A stretch of DNA of 45,373 nucleotides from Fidelibacterota bacterium (GTDB lineage Bacteria > Fidelibacterota > UBA2242), in the NCBI GenBank assembly GCA_011046365.1, contig DSAS01000060.1, forward strand, positions 1 to 45,373. The letters run 5' to 3'. Under the pieces are notes generated by a model. That model was not told the origin of the DNA. It ran no database searches and saw nothing but the letters and a program-made list of their open reading frames with translations. Shown here in pieces: positions 1-8,794 of this stretch (position 1 is the first letter of the stretch; every line of letters begins with the position of its first letter). The translations under genes and the position numbers were made by a program.

Positions 1-65
1 AAAATATAGCCTTTGTGAAAATACTTTCGTATTTTTGGTCAGTTATCTGATAAAGGGGGCGTTTT

Positions 66-1574
66 ATTACAGAGACCAAGCATTCTGATAATCCTGGGCA
101 GACACTATCCTACGAATACATTTTTAACCACATCACCGATATGATCATGGTTTGTGACCGGGATTACTCGATTACGCTGTCGAATAACTCCGCCAATATA
201 ATCCTCGGTGCCGGTGAGAGTCTTATCGGTCAGAAATGCTACCAGGTTTTGCGTCAGGCTGGCAATCCTTGTTTCGACTGTCCCCTGCAGGATACGATTA
301 ACAGCGGGACAATTATCCCGCTGGTCAAATTCGACGAGCGTTACAATGAATATTTTGAAGAGCGTTGCTTCCCGATAATGGCGGCAGATAACACCGTGAA
401 GTCCTTTATTCTTTATGTTAAAAACATTACGAAGTCCCGGGAGCTGGAGGAAAAATCATCCCAGATGAAGAAGCTTTCAGCCCTGGGTCAGATTAGTTCC
501 GGCGTTGCCCACGATTTCAACAATGTCCTGACGGTGGTATTGGGACGCGTCCAGCTAATGAAGAAGCAGATTTCCGATCCCTACATGCTCAAAAGCCTCG
601 ATATGATAGAAAAATCAGCTCTGGACGGGGCTTCCAAGGTTCGTAAAATTCAGGAATTTTCCAGACCACACAGCAAGACCCTCAGCCAAACCGTGAACCT
701 GAATGAAATCATTGAGGAGGTTGTCGAAATCACTCGTCCCAAGTGGGACGTCGCCTCAAAAATCCGCGGGATTCTGATTGAACCAATCGTTGATTTGCAG
801 CCGGACATTTTCATCATGGGCGATTCATCAGACATTCGTAATGCTTTTACCAACATCATCTTCAACGCCATTGACGCCATGCCCAACGGCGGCGTCTTGT
901 CTGTCAAAACTCAGCGTACCGATGGCTATGTCACCGTAGATTTCAAGGATACCGGTATCGGTATGACAGAAGAAACCGTCGAGCGGATTTTTGATCCCTT
1001 TTTTACTACCAAGGGTGTCCTGGGCAACGGTCTCGGGATGAGTGAGGTCTACGGGATCATTAAACGCCATAACGGTAAAATCGCCGTCCAGAGTGAAGTC
1101 GGGGTGGGCACAACAATCAAACTGCGCTTCCCGGCTGTCAGGCAGAAAACCGCCGCGGCGCCAAGCGATCGCCTGGATTTAACCGTCACATTTTCAATCT
1201 ATATTATTGATGACGAAGAGTACATCATCGAGACTCTGAAGGATTTTCTCTCCGATCTGGGACATCATGTGACAACCAACACCGACCCCGAAGAGGCACT
1301 CGATGAGATTTCCAAACAGCACTTTGATATCGTCATTACCGATCTCGGAATGCCTGGTATCAGCGGTCTCGAGCTGGCGGAAAAAATCAAAGCCCTTAAA
1401 TCTGAAACCCAGATCGTCCTGATCTCCGGCTGGGCGTTGAATCTGAAAGCCAAGGACATTGAAAACCGGATTGATTTCATCATCAATAAACCCTTCTCCT
1501 TTGAAAAGATCAATTATACCCTTTCGGAAATTGAAGAAAAACTCCTGAAAATCCGCCAAAAGCAAACCCAATGA
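66..1574 (+). CDS. PAS domain - histidine kinase - receiver hybrid sensor protein
   Basis: ORF track 141..1574. H-box SSGVAHDFNNVLT, N-box NAIDAMPNGG, G-boxes DTGIGM and GNGLGMSEVYGIIKRHNG, C-terminal receiver (YIIDDEE, ITDLGMPG, Lys in NKPF). PAS-like N-terminus continues in frame upstream to ATT at 66, preceded by AGGGGG. Confidence 0.85.
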   Translation: MTETKHSDNPGQTLSYEYIFNHITDMIMVCDRDYSITLSNNSANIILGAGESLIGQKCYQVLRQAGNPCFDCPLQDTINSGTIIPLVKFDERYNEYFEERCFPIMAADNTVKSFILYVKNITKSRELEEKSSQMKKLSALGQISSGVAHDFNNVLTVVLGRVQLMKKQISDPYMLKSLDMIEKSALDGASKVRKIQEFSRPHSKTLSQTVNLNEIIEEVVEITRPKWDVASKIRGILIEPIVDLQPDIFIMGDSSDIRNAFTNIIFNAIDAMPNGGVLSVKTQRTDGYVTVDFKDTGIGMTEETVERIFDPFFTTKGVLGNGLGMSEVYGIIKRHNGKIAVQSEVGVGTTIKLRFPAVRQKTAAAPSDRLDLTVTFSIYIIDDEEYIIETLKDFLSDLGHHVTTNTDPEEALDEISKQHFDIVITDLGMPGISGLELAEKIKALKSETQIVLISGWALNLKAKDIENRIDFIINKPFSFEKINYTLSEIEEKLLKIRQKQTQ

Positions 1575-1575
1575 T

Positions 1576-3339
1576 ATGACCTTTCGAAATAGTCTGCGGC
1601 TACATTGGTACTATATTCCGCTTATTTTCTTTCTCGTCTTTTTTTCTTGTCAGAATAAAAACCAACACCAAATTCAACAAACCGCCCTCTATCCACCCAC
1701 CGAGCAAACCGAAGACGGCGGCACGCTGGTTGTCGGTATCCGCACCGAGCCGGAAACCCTGAATCCGCTCTTTGCCTTGTCTCAATCCGCGCGCAATGTC
1801 CTCGGGCTGATCTTTGGGCGTCTGGCTGACATCAATGCTGACCTCGAAACCTTCTCGCCGGGCATCGCCAAATCCTGGGAAGTCTCATCGGAAAAGCGGC
1901 AGATCGTATTTCACCTTCATCAAAATATCCACTGGCATGATGGACGCCCTTTAACGGCAGAGGATGTCGTTTTTACCTACCAAATGCACATCCACCCCGT
2001 CATTGCCTGGGACGGCATCTCCTATAAACAGAACATTTCCGACGTCACGGCACCTGACGATTCGACCGTCATTTTTAAATTTCATCACAGCAATCACACC
2101 ATGCTGCTGGATGCCGTCGAAGGATACATTCTCCCAAAACACATTCTGCAACAGTACCCTCCGGAAAAACTTTACACTGCCGGTTTTAACCGGCGTCCCA
2201 TCGGTTCAGGACCTTTTATCTTCGTCGAATGGCAAGACTTGCAACACATCCGGTTAGCCAAAAACGAGTCCTATTTTAAAGCCACCAAACCACATCTTGA
2301 TTGCGTCATTTTCCGGATTGTCCCGGACAATTTCAATCTGCTGAACCAGCTGAAATCGGGTGAGGCGGATATGGTAGAGGGCATTCATCCAAAAAATTTT
2401 CTGGCGATTCAAAAAAGTTGGGAAGCCGGGCGTTCTGCCATTCGACCTATCAGCTATCTGGGACGCCGCTATGATTTCATCGGGTGGAACCTGATTGATC
2501 CCCAATCCTATGCAGAAGCAGTCGCCGCCGGTGCCACCCGGGCATCCATTGACAGCCTCATCCGCCCTAACAAACTTTTTGGCAATCAGAAGGTGCGGGT
2601 GGCGCTGACCATGGCAATTGATCGTCAGGCAATTATGAATAGTGTCAATTTCGGAATGGCGGTGCCGCTGCACGGACCCGTTCCGCCAATTTTACCCAGC
2701 TACAATGCAGACGCCAACATCGTCTGGGAGTATAATCCCGGGAAATCGCTGGATTGGCTGGCGGAGCTGGGCTGGAAGGACCACGACGGGGATAAAATCC
2801 TGGACAGAGACGGTGAGCCTTTTCAATTTGAAATCCTTACGGAAAGTGGTAATCTGCACTGGGAACAGGTCGCCACCATCGTGCAGGCGCAGCTGGCGGA
2901 GATTGGCATTCGGACGACCCTCCGATTCCTGGAACCGGCGTTGCTTTACGGTAAGCGCCTGCCGAACCGGGAATTCGACGCCGTTATCATCGGTTGGACT
3001 GTGGGACTGACACCGGACTATGCGCCGCTATTTCACAGCGATTACTTTTTTACACCCTTTCACTTTAACGGATACTACTCGCCGGAATTTGATCGTCTCG
3101 ATGCTCTGGCGAAAAGTGCTCCGACCAAAGCCGCCGCGCAGCGGTATTATGATAAAATCGCCCGGCTGCTTTCCAGAGAGCTGCCCTATACCTGGCTATA
3201 TTACCGAATGGAGTGTTCGGCGATACACAGCCGCTTTAAAAACATCATTTTCGACAAACGCGGTCTCTATGTCAACCTTGAAGATTGGTGGATTCCCCAA
3301 AGCGAACGTCTGAAAATTGACAGGATTTTCGAAAATTAA
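1576..3339 (+). CDS. Peptide/nickel ABC transporter substrate-binding lipoprotein (SBP_bac_5 family)
   Basis: Lipobox-like LVFFSC at N-terminus; TEPETLNPLF, KSWEVS, FHLHQNIHWHDGRPLTAEDVVFTY typical of SBP family 5. Confidence 0.93.
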   Translation: MTFRNSLRLHWYYIPLIFFLVFFSCQNKNQHQIQQTALYPPTEQTEDGGTLVVGIRTEPETLNPLFALSQSARNVLGLIFGRLADINADLETFSPGIAKSWEVSSEKRQIVFHLHQNIHWHDGRPLTAEDVVFTYQMHIHPVIAWDGISYKQNISDVTAPDDSTVIFKFHHSNHTMLLDAVEGYILPKHILQQYPPEKLYTAGFNRRPIGSGPFIFVEWQDLQHIRLAKNESYFKATKPHLDCVIFRIVPDNFNLLNQLKSGEADMVEGIHPKNFLAIQKSWEAGRSAIRPISYLGRRYDFIGWNLIDPQSYAEAVAAGATRASIDSLIRPNKLFGNQKVRVALTMAIDRQAIMNSVNFGMAVPLHGPVPPILPSYNADANIVWEYNPGKSLDWLAELGWKDHDGDKILDRDGEPFQFEILTESGNLHWEQVATIVQAQLAEIGIRTTLRFLEPALLYGKRLPNREFDAVIIGWTVGLTPDYAPLFHSDYFFTPFHFNGYYSPEFDRLDALAKSAPTKAAAQRYYDKIARLLSRELPYTWLYYRMECSAIHSRFKNIIFDKRGLYVNLEDWWIPQSERLKIDRIFEN

Positions 3340-3340
3340 A

Positions 3341-4324
3341 ATGTTGTCGGTTTTTTTGCGCAGAATATTAAGCCTTTTACCCACTCTGCTGATCGGTATT
3401 ACGCTCAGTTTTATCATCATTCACCTGGCACCCGGTGATCCGGCAAACCGGTTTCTTAATCCGAATCAAACCCCGGAAATGCAATCTTCCATCCGTGAAC
3501 GGTTCGGTCTCGACCGCAGCCTGCCGGTGCAATACGGCAGATGGCTGAAAAATGTCATTTTTCACCTCGATTTCGGCTACTCTTTTTATAGCGGCAAATC
3601 CAGCCGGGCAGTCATTGCTGTGGCGCTGAAATCAACTGCCATACTCTCCTTCTGGGCACTGGTGTTTGCCCTTATCGCGGGAATATCTCTGGGCATCCTG
3701 GCAGCGCTGAAACAGAATCGGTTTATTGACTATTTCTGTAACAACCTCATGATTTTCTTTTTATCCATACCCGGCTTCTGGCTTGGACTGATGCTGATCG
3801 GAATATTTTCCATACAACTGAGTTGGTTGCCCGGCGCGCACCTACAATCTTTATACCATCATCAACTGGGACCCGGCGCGCGCTTTTGGGACCTGGCAGG
3901 ACATTTAATCCTGCCCGTCATTACTTTGGGTCTTCCCCTGGCAGCCACATTTTTCAAATATATCCGCAGCAATATGATCGAAACACTCAACTCGGATTAC
4001 ATTCTGGCTGCCAAAGCCCGGGGCGTCAACCGTTCGAAAATTCTCTGGAAATATGCCCTGAAGAATTCCCTTTTACCCATTATCAGCCTGCTGGGTATCG
4101 TTATTCCGGCACTGTTAAGCGGCGCAGTCATTGTTGAGGTGTTGTTTGCGTTGCCGGGTGTCGGCAGAACTATGGTGACAGCCGTCTACAGTCGCGACTA
4201 TCCGGTTCTCATGGCGGCGGTTACCTTTGGTTTTATCGCGGTCCTGTTATGCAACCTGTTGGCGGATATCTGCTATCGAATCGTTGATCCGCGAATTCAA
4301 CATTCTCCCGGTGAAATATCATGA
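3341..4324 (+). CDS. ABC transporter permease (DppB/OppB-like)
   Basis: RRILSLLPTLLIGITLSFIIIHLAPGDP; EAA-like loop DYILAAKARGVNRSKILWKYALKNSLLP. The ATG at 3341 follows the upstream stop; ORF track starts at 3317. Confidence 0.92.
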   Translation: MLSVFLRRILSLLPTLLIGITLSFIIIHLAPGDPANRFLNPNQTPEMQSSIRERFGLDRSLPVQYGRWLKNVIFHLDFGYSFYSGKSSRAVIAVALKSTAILSFWALVFALIAGISLGILAALKQNRFIDYFCNNLMIFFLSIPGFWLGLMLIGIFSIQLSWLPGAHLQSLYHHQLGPGARFWDLAGHLILPVITLGLPLAATFFKYIRSNMIETLNSDYILAAKARGVNRSKILWKYALKNSLLPIISLLGIVIPALLSGAVIVEVLFALPGVGRTMVTAVYSRDYPVLMAAVTFGFIAVLLCNLLADICYRIVDPRIQHSPGEIS

Positions 4325-5151
4325 ATAACCTTCACACAAAGAGTAAAATGGGGGGCTCTCTGCGAGCAGGTTGCGGGATCTTACTTTTCATTCTGCTCTT
4401 TATCTTAATCGGTCGGCTGCTAACGCCGTATGATCACTTATCTCAAAATTTGGCGGAAGCGCTGGAATCCCCGTCGAGGTCCCACTGGTTGGGAACCGAC
4501 CACTACGGGCGGGACATTTTTACGCGGCTGATTTACGGCGGACAGCTAACCTGGATTATCGCCATTTTTGCCACATTAATCGCTATTGTTATCGGCACTC
4601 TGGTCGGTCTCTTTACAGCCTGGTGGGGCGGCTGGTTCGATCTGATTGTTATGCGGCTGGTAGATGTCGCTCTTGCTTTTCCGAGAATCTTTATCGTGCT
4701 GCTGGTCATCGGTCTCGGCGGGTCCTCCATCGAATTGTTAATTTGGCTGCTGGCTCTTTTTTCCTGGATGGAAACGGCGCGCATCGTGCGGGCTGAAGTC
4801 AGTACGCATAAAAATTTCGCCTATGTAAAAGCCGCCCGGGCGTCGGGTCTTGGCACAAATCGGATTCTCTTCCGGCATATTTTCCCCAATATAGCCGGAC
4901 CGGTGATTGTCTCAGCTATTCTTCTGATTACAAACATTATTCTTGTCGAATCCAGCCTGAGCTTCCTCGGACTGGGTGTCCAGCCGCCTTTTGCCAGCTG
5001 GGGAACCATATTAAATGAGGGCAAAATAGATCCCCTGGGCAACTGGTGGATATCCGTACCGGCAGGTGTCTGCATTCTTGTCACCGTCGCCGGCTTTAAC
5101 CTGATCGGAGACGGTCTGCGGGACCTATTCGATCCATATAGATTAAATTAA
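4321..5151 (+). CDS. ABC transporter permease (DppC/OppC-like)
   Basis: HWLGTDHYGRDIFTRLIYGG, YVKAARASGLGTNRILFRHIFPN, SSLSFLGLGVQPPFASWG; ATGA overlap with upstream gene. Confidence 0.93.
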   Translation: MNNLHTKSKMGGSLRAGCGILLFILLFILIGRLLTPYDHLSQNLAEALESPSRSHWLGTDHYGRDIFTRLIYGGQLTWIIAIFATLIAIVIGTLVGLFTAWWGGWFDLIVMRLVDVALAFPRIFIVLLVIGLGGSSIELLIWLLALFSWMETARIVRAEVSTHKNFAYVKAARASGLGTNRILFRHIFPNIAGPVIVSAILLITNIILVESSLSFLGLGVQPPFASWGTILNEGKIDPLGNWWISVPAGVCILVTVAGFNLIGDGLRDLFDPYRLN

Positions 5152-5927
5152 TGGCAAATTTTCAAGGTCCAATTCTCGATGTCCACAATCTATGCGTTGA
5201 ATACTCCACCGGATCAGTTAACCTATTTAGTCGCAAAAGAAAGTCGGCGGTAAAGAATATCTCTTTTCAGATTCAGACCGGTGAGTGTTTCGCCGTTTTC
5301 GGTGAATCGGGCTGCGGCAAGAGCAGTATCATCAATGCCATTTTGGCATTTGTTCCCGTCACAAAAGGATTGATTCAGTTTGAAAACCAGAATTTATTGC
5401 ACCTGTTTTCCTCTGTTCCCCGATGGATTCGTCCCCAAATCCAGCCGGTTTTTCAGGATTTCCACCAGGCATTGAATCCGCGCCGGCAAATCGGCAGCTT
5501 GTTTAAAGAAATCCGCTCCATCTATCCCGACCGACCCGATTCCGCAGAGTTGCTGAACCGGGTCGGTCTGCATTGCGATGTCCTGCATGCCTATCCCCAT
5601 CAACTCAGCGGTGGACAAAAGCAGCGGGTCGGTTTAGCCAGAGCTCTGTCTACCAACCCGAAAATGCTTCTTCTGGATGAGCCGGTTACATCTCAGGATT
5701 TGTCCATTGCGGCTCAAATATTAGGACTTTTAAAAACACTGCAAAAAGAACGTAAATTGACCTTTCTGCTGGTATCGCACAATTTTTCAATTCTCCGGCT
5801 ACTGGCAGACCAGGTCGCAATTATGAAGGACGGTGGTTTCCTGGAAATCAACACACCCGGACAGCTGATTGCCAATCCACAGCACGACTACACGGAAAGC
5901 ATCCTTAAACAGAGCGGGATTAGATGA
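5151..5927 (+). CDS. ABC transporter ATP-binding protein (peptide/nickel family)
   Basis: Walker A GESGCGKSS, signature LSGGQKQRVGLARAL, Walker B MLLLDEP. Confidence 0.92.
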   Translation: MANFQGPILDVHNLCVEYSTGSVNLFSRKRKSAVKNISFQIQTGECFAVFGESGCGKSSIINAILAFVPVTKGLIQFENQNLLHLFSSVPRWIRPQIQPVFQDFHQALNPRRQIGSLFKEIRSIYPDRPDSAELLNRVGLHCDVLHAYPHQLSGGQKQRVGLARALSTNPKMLLLDEPVTSQDLSIAAQILGLLKTLQKERKLTFLLVSHNFSILRLLADQVAIMKDGGFLEINTPGQLIANPQHDYTESILKQSGIR

Positions 5928-6898
5928 CCATTCTAGCTGTCACAGAATTAGCGGTTTCAATTAAAACGTCCTCACGCGTGCTGTCATTAATCAAGAATCT
6001 CTCTTTTATACTCCGGCAGGGCGAAACGCTGGCGATCGTCGGCGAAAGTGGTAGCGGCAAGACGACCCTGGGCAGGACAATTATGGGACTATTGCCGGAA
6101 AATTTTCAGGTAAACGGCTCAGTGAAATATTATCCGCATGCAACAACCGCAATCGAACTGTCCGGGCAACCGAAATCCCGACCTAAATACATCATTGGGA
6201 AAGAGATTGCTATGGTCTTTCAGGACGCTCCGGGCAGTCTGAATCCCCTTCTAAAATGCGGTGTCCAGTTATTGGACGTGTTCAAAGCCCATACTTCGGA
6301 ATCCCTTTCCGGCTACAAACAGCGGGCTCTGCATGTATTCGAAAAACTGGGGCTGACCGACCCCGCTACCGTTTTCAGCAGCTACCCACACCAGCTTTCC
6401 GGCGGCATGGCGCAACGAGTCGCTCTGGCGCTGGCGCTGGGCGGTAATCCCCGAGTACTAATCGCTGACGAACCAACCACCGCGCTGGACACCATTGCAA
6501 AAAACCGGTATCTGCAACTGCTGCAAACATTGAAAATTCAAAACAGCCTTTCGCTGATCCTTATTACTCATAATCTAAGTGAAGCCCTGAGCTATGCTGA
6601 CTCCCTACTGGTTCTGTACAATGGTTATGGTCTGGAATACGGGTCAACCGCCACACTGCGGGACCAGCCCCGGCACCCCTACACATCCGATCTGTTGGAA
6701 ATCCAGAAAATGATTGACCGCAATCAATTGCCGCAACCCATCCCGGGAGAATCCCCTTCCCTCGAGCAGCCTCTCAGTGGTTGTCCTTACAACCCCCGCT
6801 GCAGCCGGGCAACAGAGCGGTGCCGGACGACCTTTCCGCCGCGGCTTTCCCTGGCGAATGACGCCTTTGTTTTCTGCTATTATCCCAAAAATATTTGA
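5924..6898 (+). CDS. ABC transporter ATP-binding protein with C-terminal oligopeptide/dipeptide transporter domain
   Basis: Walker A GESGSGKTT, signature LSGGMAQRVALALAL, Walker B VLIADEP, C-terminal CPYNPRCSRATERC. Confidence 0.93.
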   Translation: MTILAVTELAVSIKTSSRVLSLIKNLSFILRQGETLAIVGESGSGKTTLGRTIMGLLPENFQVNGSVKYYPHATTAIELSGQPKSRPKYIIGKEIAMVFQDAPGSLNPLLKCGVQLLDVFKAHTSESLSGYKQRALHVFEKLGLTDPATVFSSYPHQLSGGMAQRVALALALGGNPRVLIADEPTTALDTIAKNRYLQLLQTLKIQNSLSLILITHNLSEALSYADSLLVLYNGYGLEYGSTATLRDQPRHPYTSDLLEIQKMIDRNQLPQPIPGESPSLEQPLSGCPYNPRCSRATERCRTTFPPRLSLANDAFVFCYYPKNI

Positions 6899-6986
6899 GC
6901 GACCGAATATTTCTGCGTGTTACTCTACCAAAAATTTATTAATTTCGCCCCGGGTTGCGAATAAAAACGTTAACAGGCAGAAATTT

Positions 6987-8102
6987 ATGGTAAAAAGAAC
7001 GGTTTCCAACAGGTTTCATACCCTTCTCAAAGTATTGGCTTTGCTGGGATTGATTTACCTCTTTCTTCTCAGCATTACGCTGATCGGATCCTCTTTCAAG
7101 GCTATGGGCAAGGAAACCGCCCAGACCATCATGCAAATGGTCTCAAACCCTGTCATGGGTTTGGTTGTGGGCATTTTCACCACCAGCCTGGTACAGAGTT
7201 CCTCTCTCACCACCTCGCTGGTGGTGAGTATGATCGCCGGAGGTGTCTTTTCCACCGACCCGGATGTTTCAATCCGGCTGGCGATTCCGATCATCATGGG
7301 TGCCAATATCGGCACCAGTGTCACCAATCTGATCGTATCTATCGGTCATATCCGGCGCTCGGATGAATTTGAACGTGCCCTGGGTGCCAGCATCGTCCAC
7401 GATTTCTTCAATGTACTCTCGGTTCTGGTGATCTTTCCCCTGCAGCTGATGTTTAATGTCATCGGCATCCCGGCGCGCGCTGCCTCCGGGCTCTTTGTAA
7501 ATCTGGGCGGTCTGAAGTTCATCAACCCCCTTAATGCCATCCTGAATCCGGTTGCGAAAGCCGTTTTACAGCTCTTCCCGAATCATCCGTGGATCGGTGT
7601 GCTGATCGCCTTTTTCCTGCTCTTCTTTGCCCTCCGCTATCTCGTCGTTGTGATGAAGTCCCTGGTACTGAAAAAAATCGAGGCGTTTTTTGATCAATAC
7701 ATCTTCAAAACCACCTTCCGCGCACTCATGCTGGGAATACTTTTTACCGCCCTGGTTCAGAGCAGTTCCATCACCACCTCCCTGGTGGTTCCGCTGGCAG
7801 CTGCCGGTGTACTCAATCTTAAAAAGATTTTTCCCTACGATCTCGGCGCTAATATCGGCACCACCATTACCGCCTTTCTGGCGTCTCTCGCCACCAGCAA
7901 CGCCGATGCCGTGACAATTGCCTTCAGTCATTTCCTGTTTAATGTCATCGGAATCATCATCTGGCTGCCTCTGAAGCAGGTGCCGATTACCATGGCGAAG
8001 ACGTTCGCCCACTGGTCGGTCCAGCGGCGCTGGATTCCGATTGTCTATATTTTATTGCTTTTCTTTATCATCCCGTGGTTATTAATTTTTATAATGAGGT
8101 AA
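6987..8102 (+). CDS. Na/Pi cotransporter family protein (NptA-like, no fused PhoU domain)
   Basis: Duplicated TTSLVQSSSLTTSLVV / TALVQSSSITTSLVV; GANIGTSVTN / GANIGTTITA. Likely start is ATG 6987; the N-terminal 91 aa of the ORF-track entry overlap the preceding gene out of frame. Confidence 0.9.
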   Translation: MVKRTVSNRFHTLLKVLALLGLIYLFLLSITLIGSSFKAMGKETAQTIMQMVSNPVMGLVVGIFTTSLVQSSSLTTSLVVSMIAGGVFSTDPDVSIRLAIPIIMGANIGTSVTNLIVSIGHIRRSDEFERALGASIVHDFFNVLSVLVIFPLQLMFNVIGIPARAASGLFVNLGGLKFINPLNAILNPVAKAVLQLFPNHPWIGVLIAFFLLFFALRYLVVVMKSLVLKKIEAFFDQYIFKTTFRALMLGILFTALVQSSSITTSLVVPLAAAGVLNLKKIFPYDLGANIGTTITAFLASLATSNADAVTIAFSHFLFNVIGIIIWLPLKQVPITMAKTFAHWSVQRRWIPIVYILLLFFIIPWLLIFIMR

Positions 8103-8108
8103 TGAAAA

Positions 8109-8786
8109 ATGTTAAAAGAGATCTTAAATCTTTGGAAAAAACAGGATGCCACCACGGAAATCCTGAAAAAATATCTCAAAGCACTTGAGACCGATTTCAA
8201 AATGTACACAGAGGCGGTGCGCTGTCTGCGGCGCTGCGAGAACAGTAAAATGGAGCTGGATATCTATCAAACCGATATCACTATTAACAAATCCGAACGA
8301 CAGATCCGCCGGGATATTCTCACCCACCTGATCATGTTCGATAAATCGGAAATCGAGACCGGGCTGACCATCGCCAGCATCGTCATTGACATCGAGCGAA
8401 TCGGCGATTACATGAAAAATATCGCCGATCTCGCCAATCTCCACAAAAGCAAACTGCACGGCGGCATCTACGAAGATGTACTCAACCGGACAGAAAAACG
8501 GATCGAGGAGTTTTTCAAGCTCACTCTCCAGGCTTTTCCGGAGTCAAATGTCGAACTGGCACGCCAGGTGGTCAAGGGCTATCGGGAAGTCTCGAAAGAT
8601 TGCACCGTTACGACCAACGAGTTGATTCAAAACGGCGGCAATTTCAGCGTGTCCGACGCCGTGACGCTCGGACTCTATCTGCGGTTTCTGAAGCGGACCG
8701 GCGCCCATCTGTTTAATATCTGTACCAGTATTATTAATCCATTCGATCGAATCGGTTACGACGAAAAGAAAAAGAAGGAAGAGTAG
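8109..8786 (+). CDS. PhoU-like protein
   Basis: Helical PhoU-type sequence (IDIERIGDYMKNIADLA) directly downstream of the Na/Pi cotransporter. Confidence 0.75.
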   Translation: MLKEILNLWKKQDATTEILKKYLKALETDFKMYTEAVRCLRRCENSKMELDIYQTDITINKSERQIRRDILTHLIMFDKSEIETGLTIASIVIDIERIGDYMKNIADLANLHKSKLHGGIYEDVLNRTEKRIEEFFKLTLQAFPESNVELARQVVKGYREVSKDCTVTTNELIQNGGNFSVSDAVTLGLYLRFLKRTGAHLFNICTSIINPFDRIGYDEKKKKEE

Positions 8787-8794
8787 GTCCCCCA

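Noticed and set aside
6714-6986. N-terminal 91 residues of the ORF-track Na/Pi cotransporter entry
   Set aside because: Overlaps the ABC ATPase gene in another frame and lacks homology; ATG 6987 gives a normal N-terminus.
7566-8012. 148-aa minus-strand ORF, Gly/Asp/His-rich
   Set aside because: Shadow of the Na/Pi cotransporter gene.
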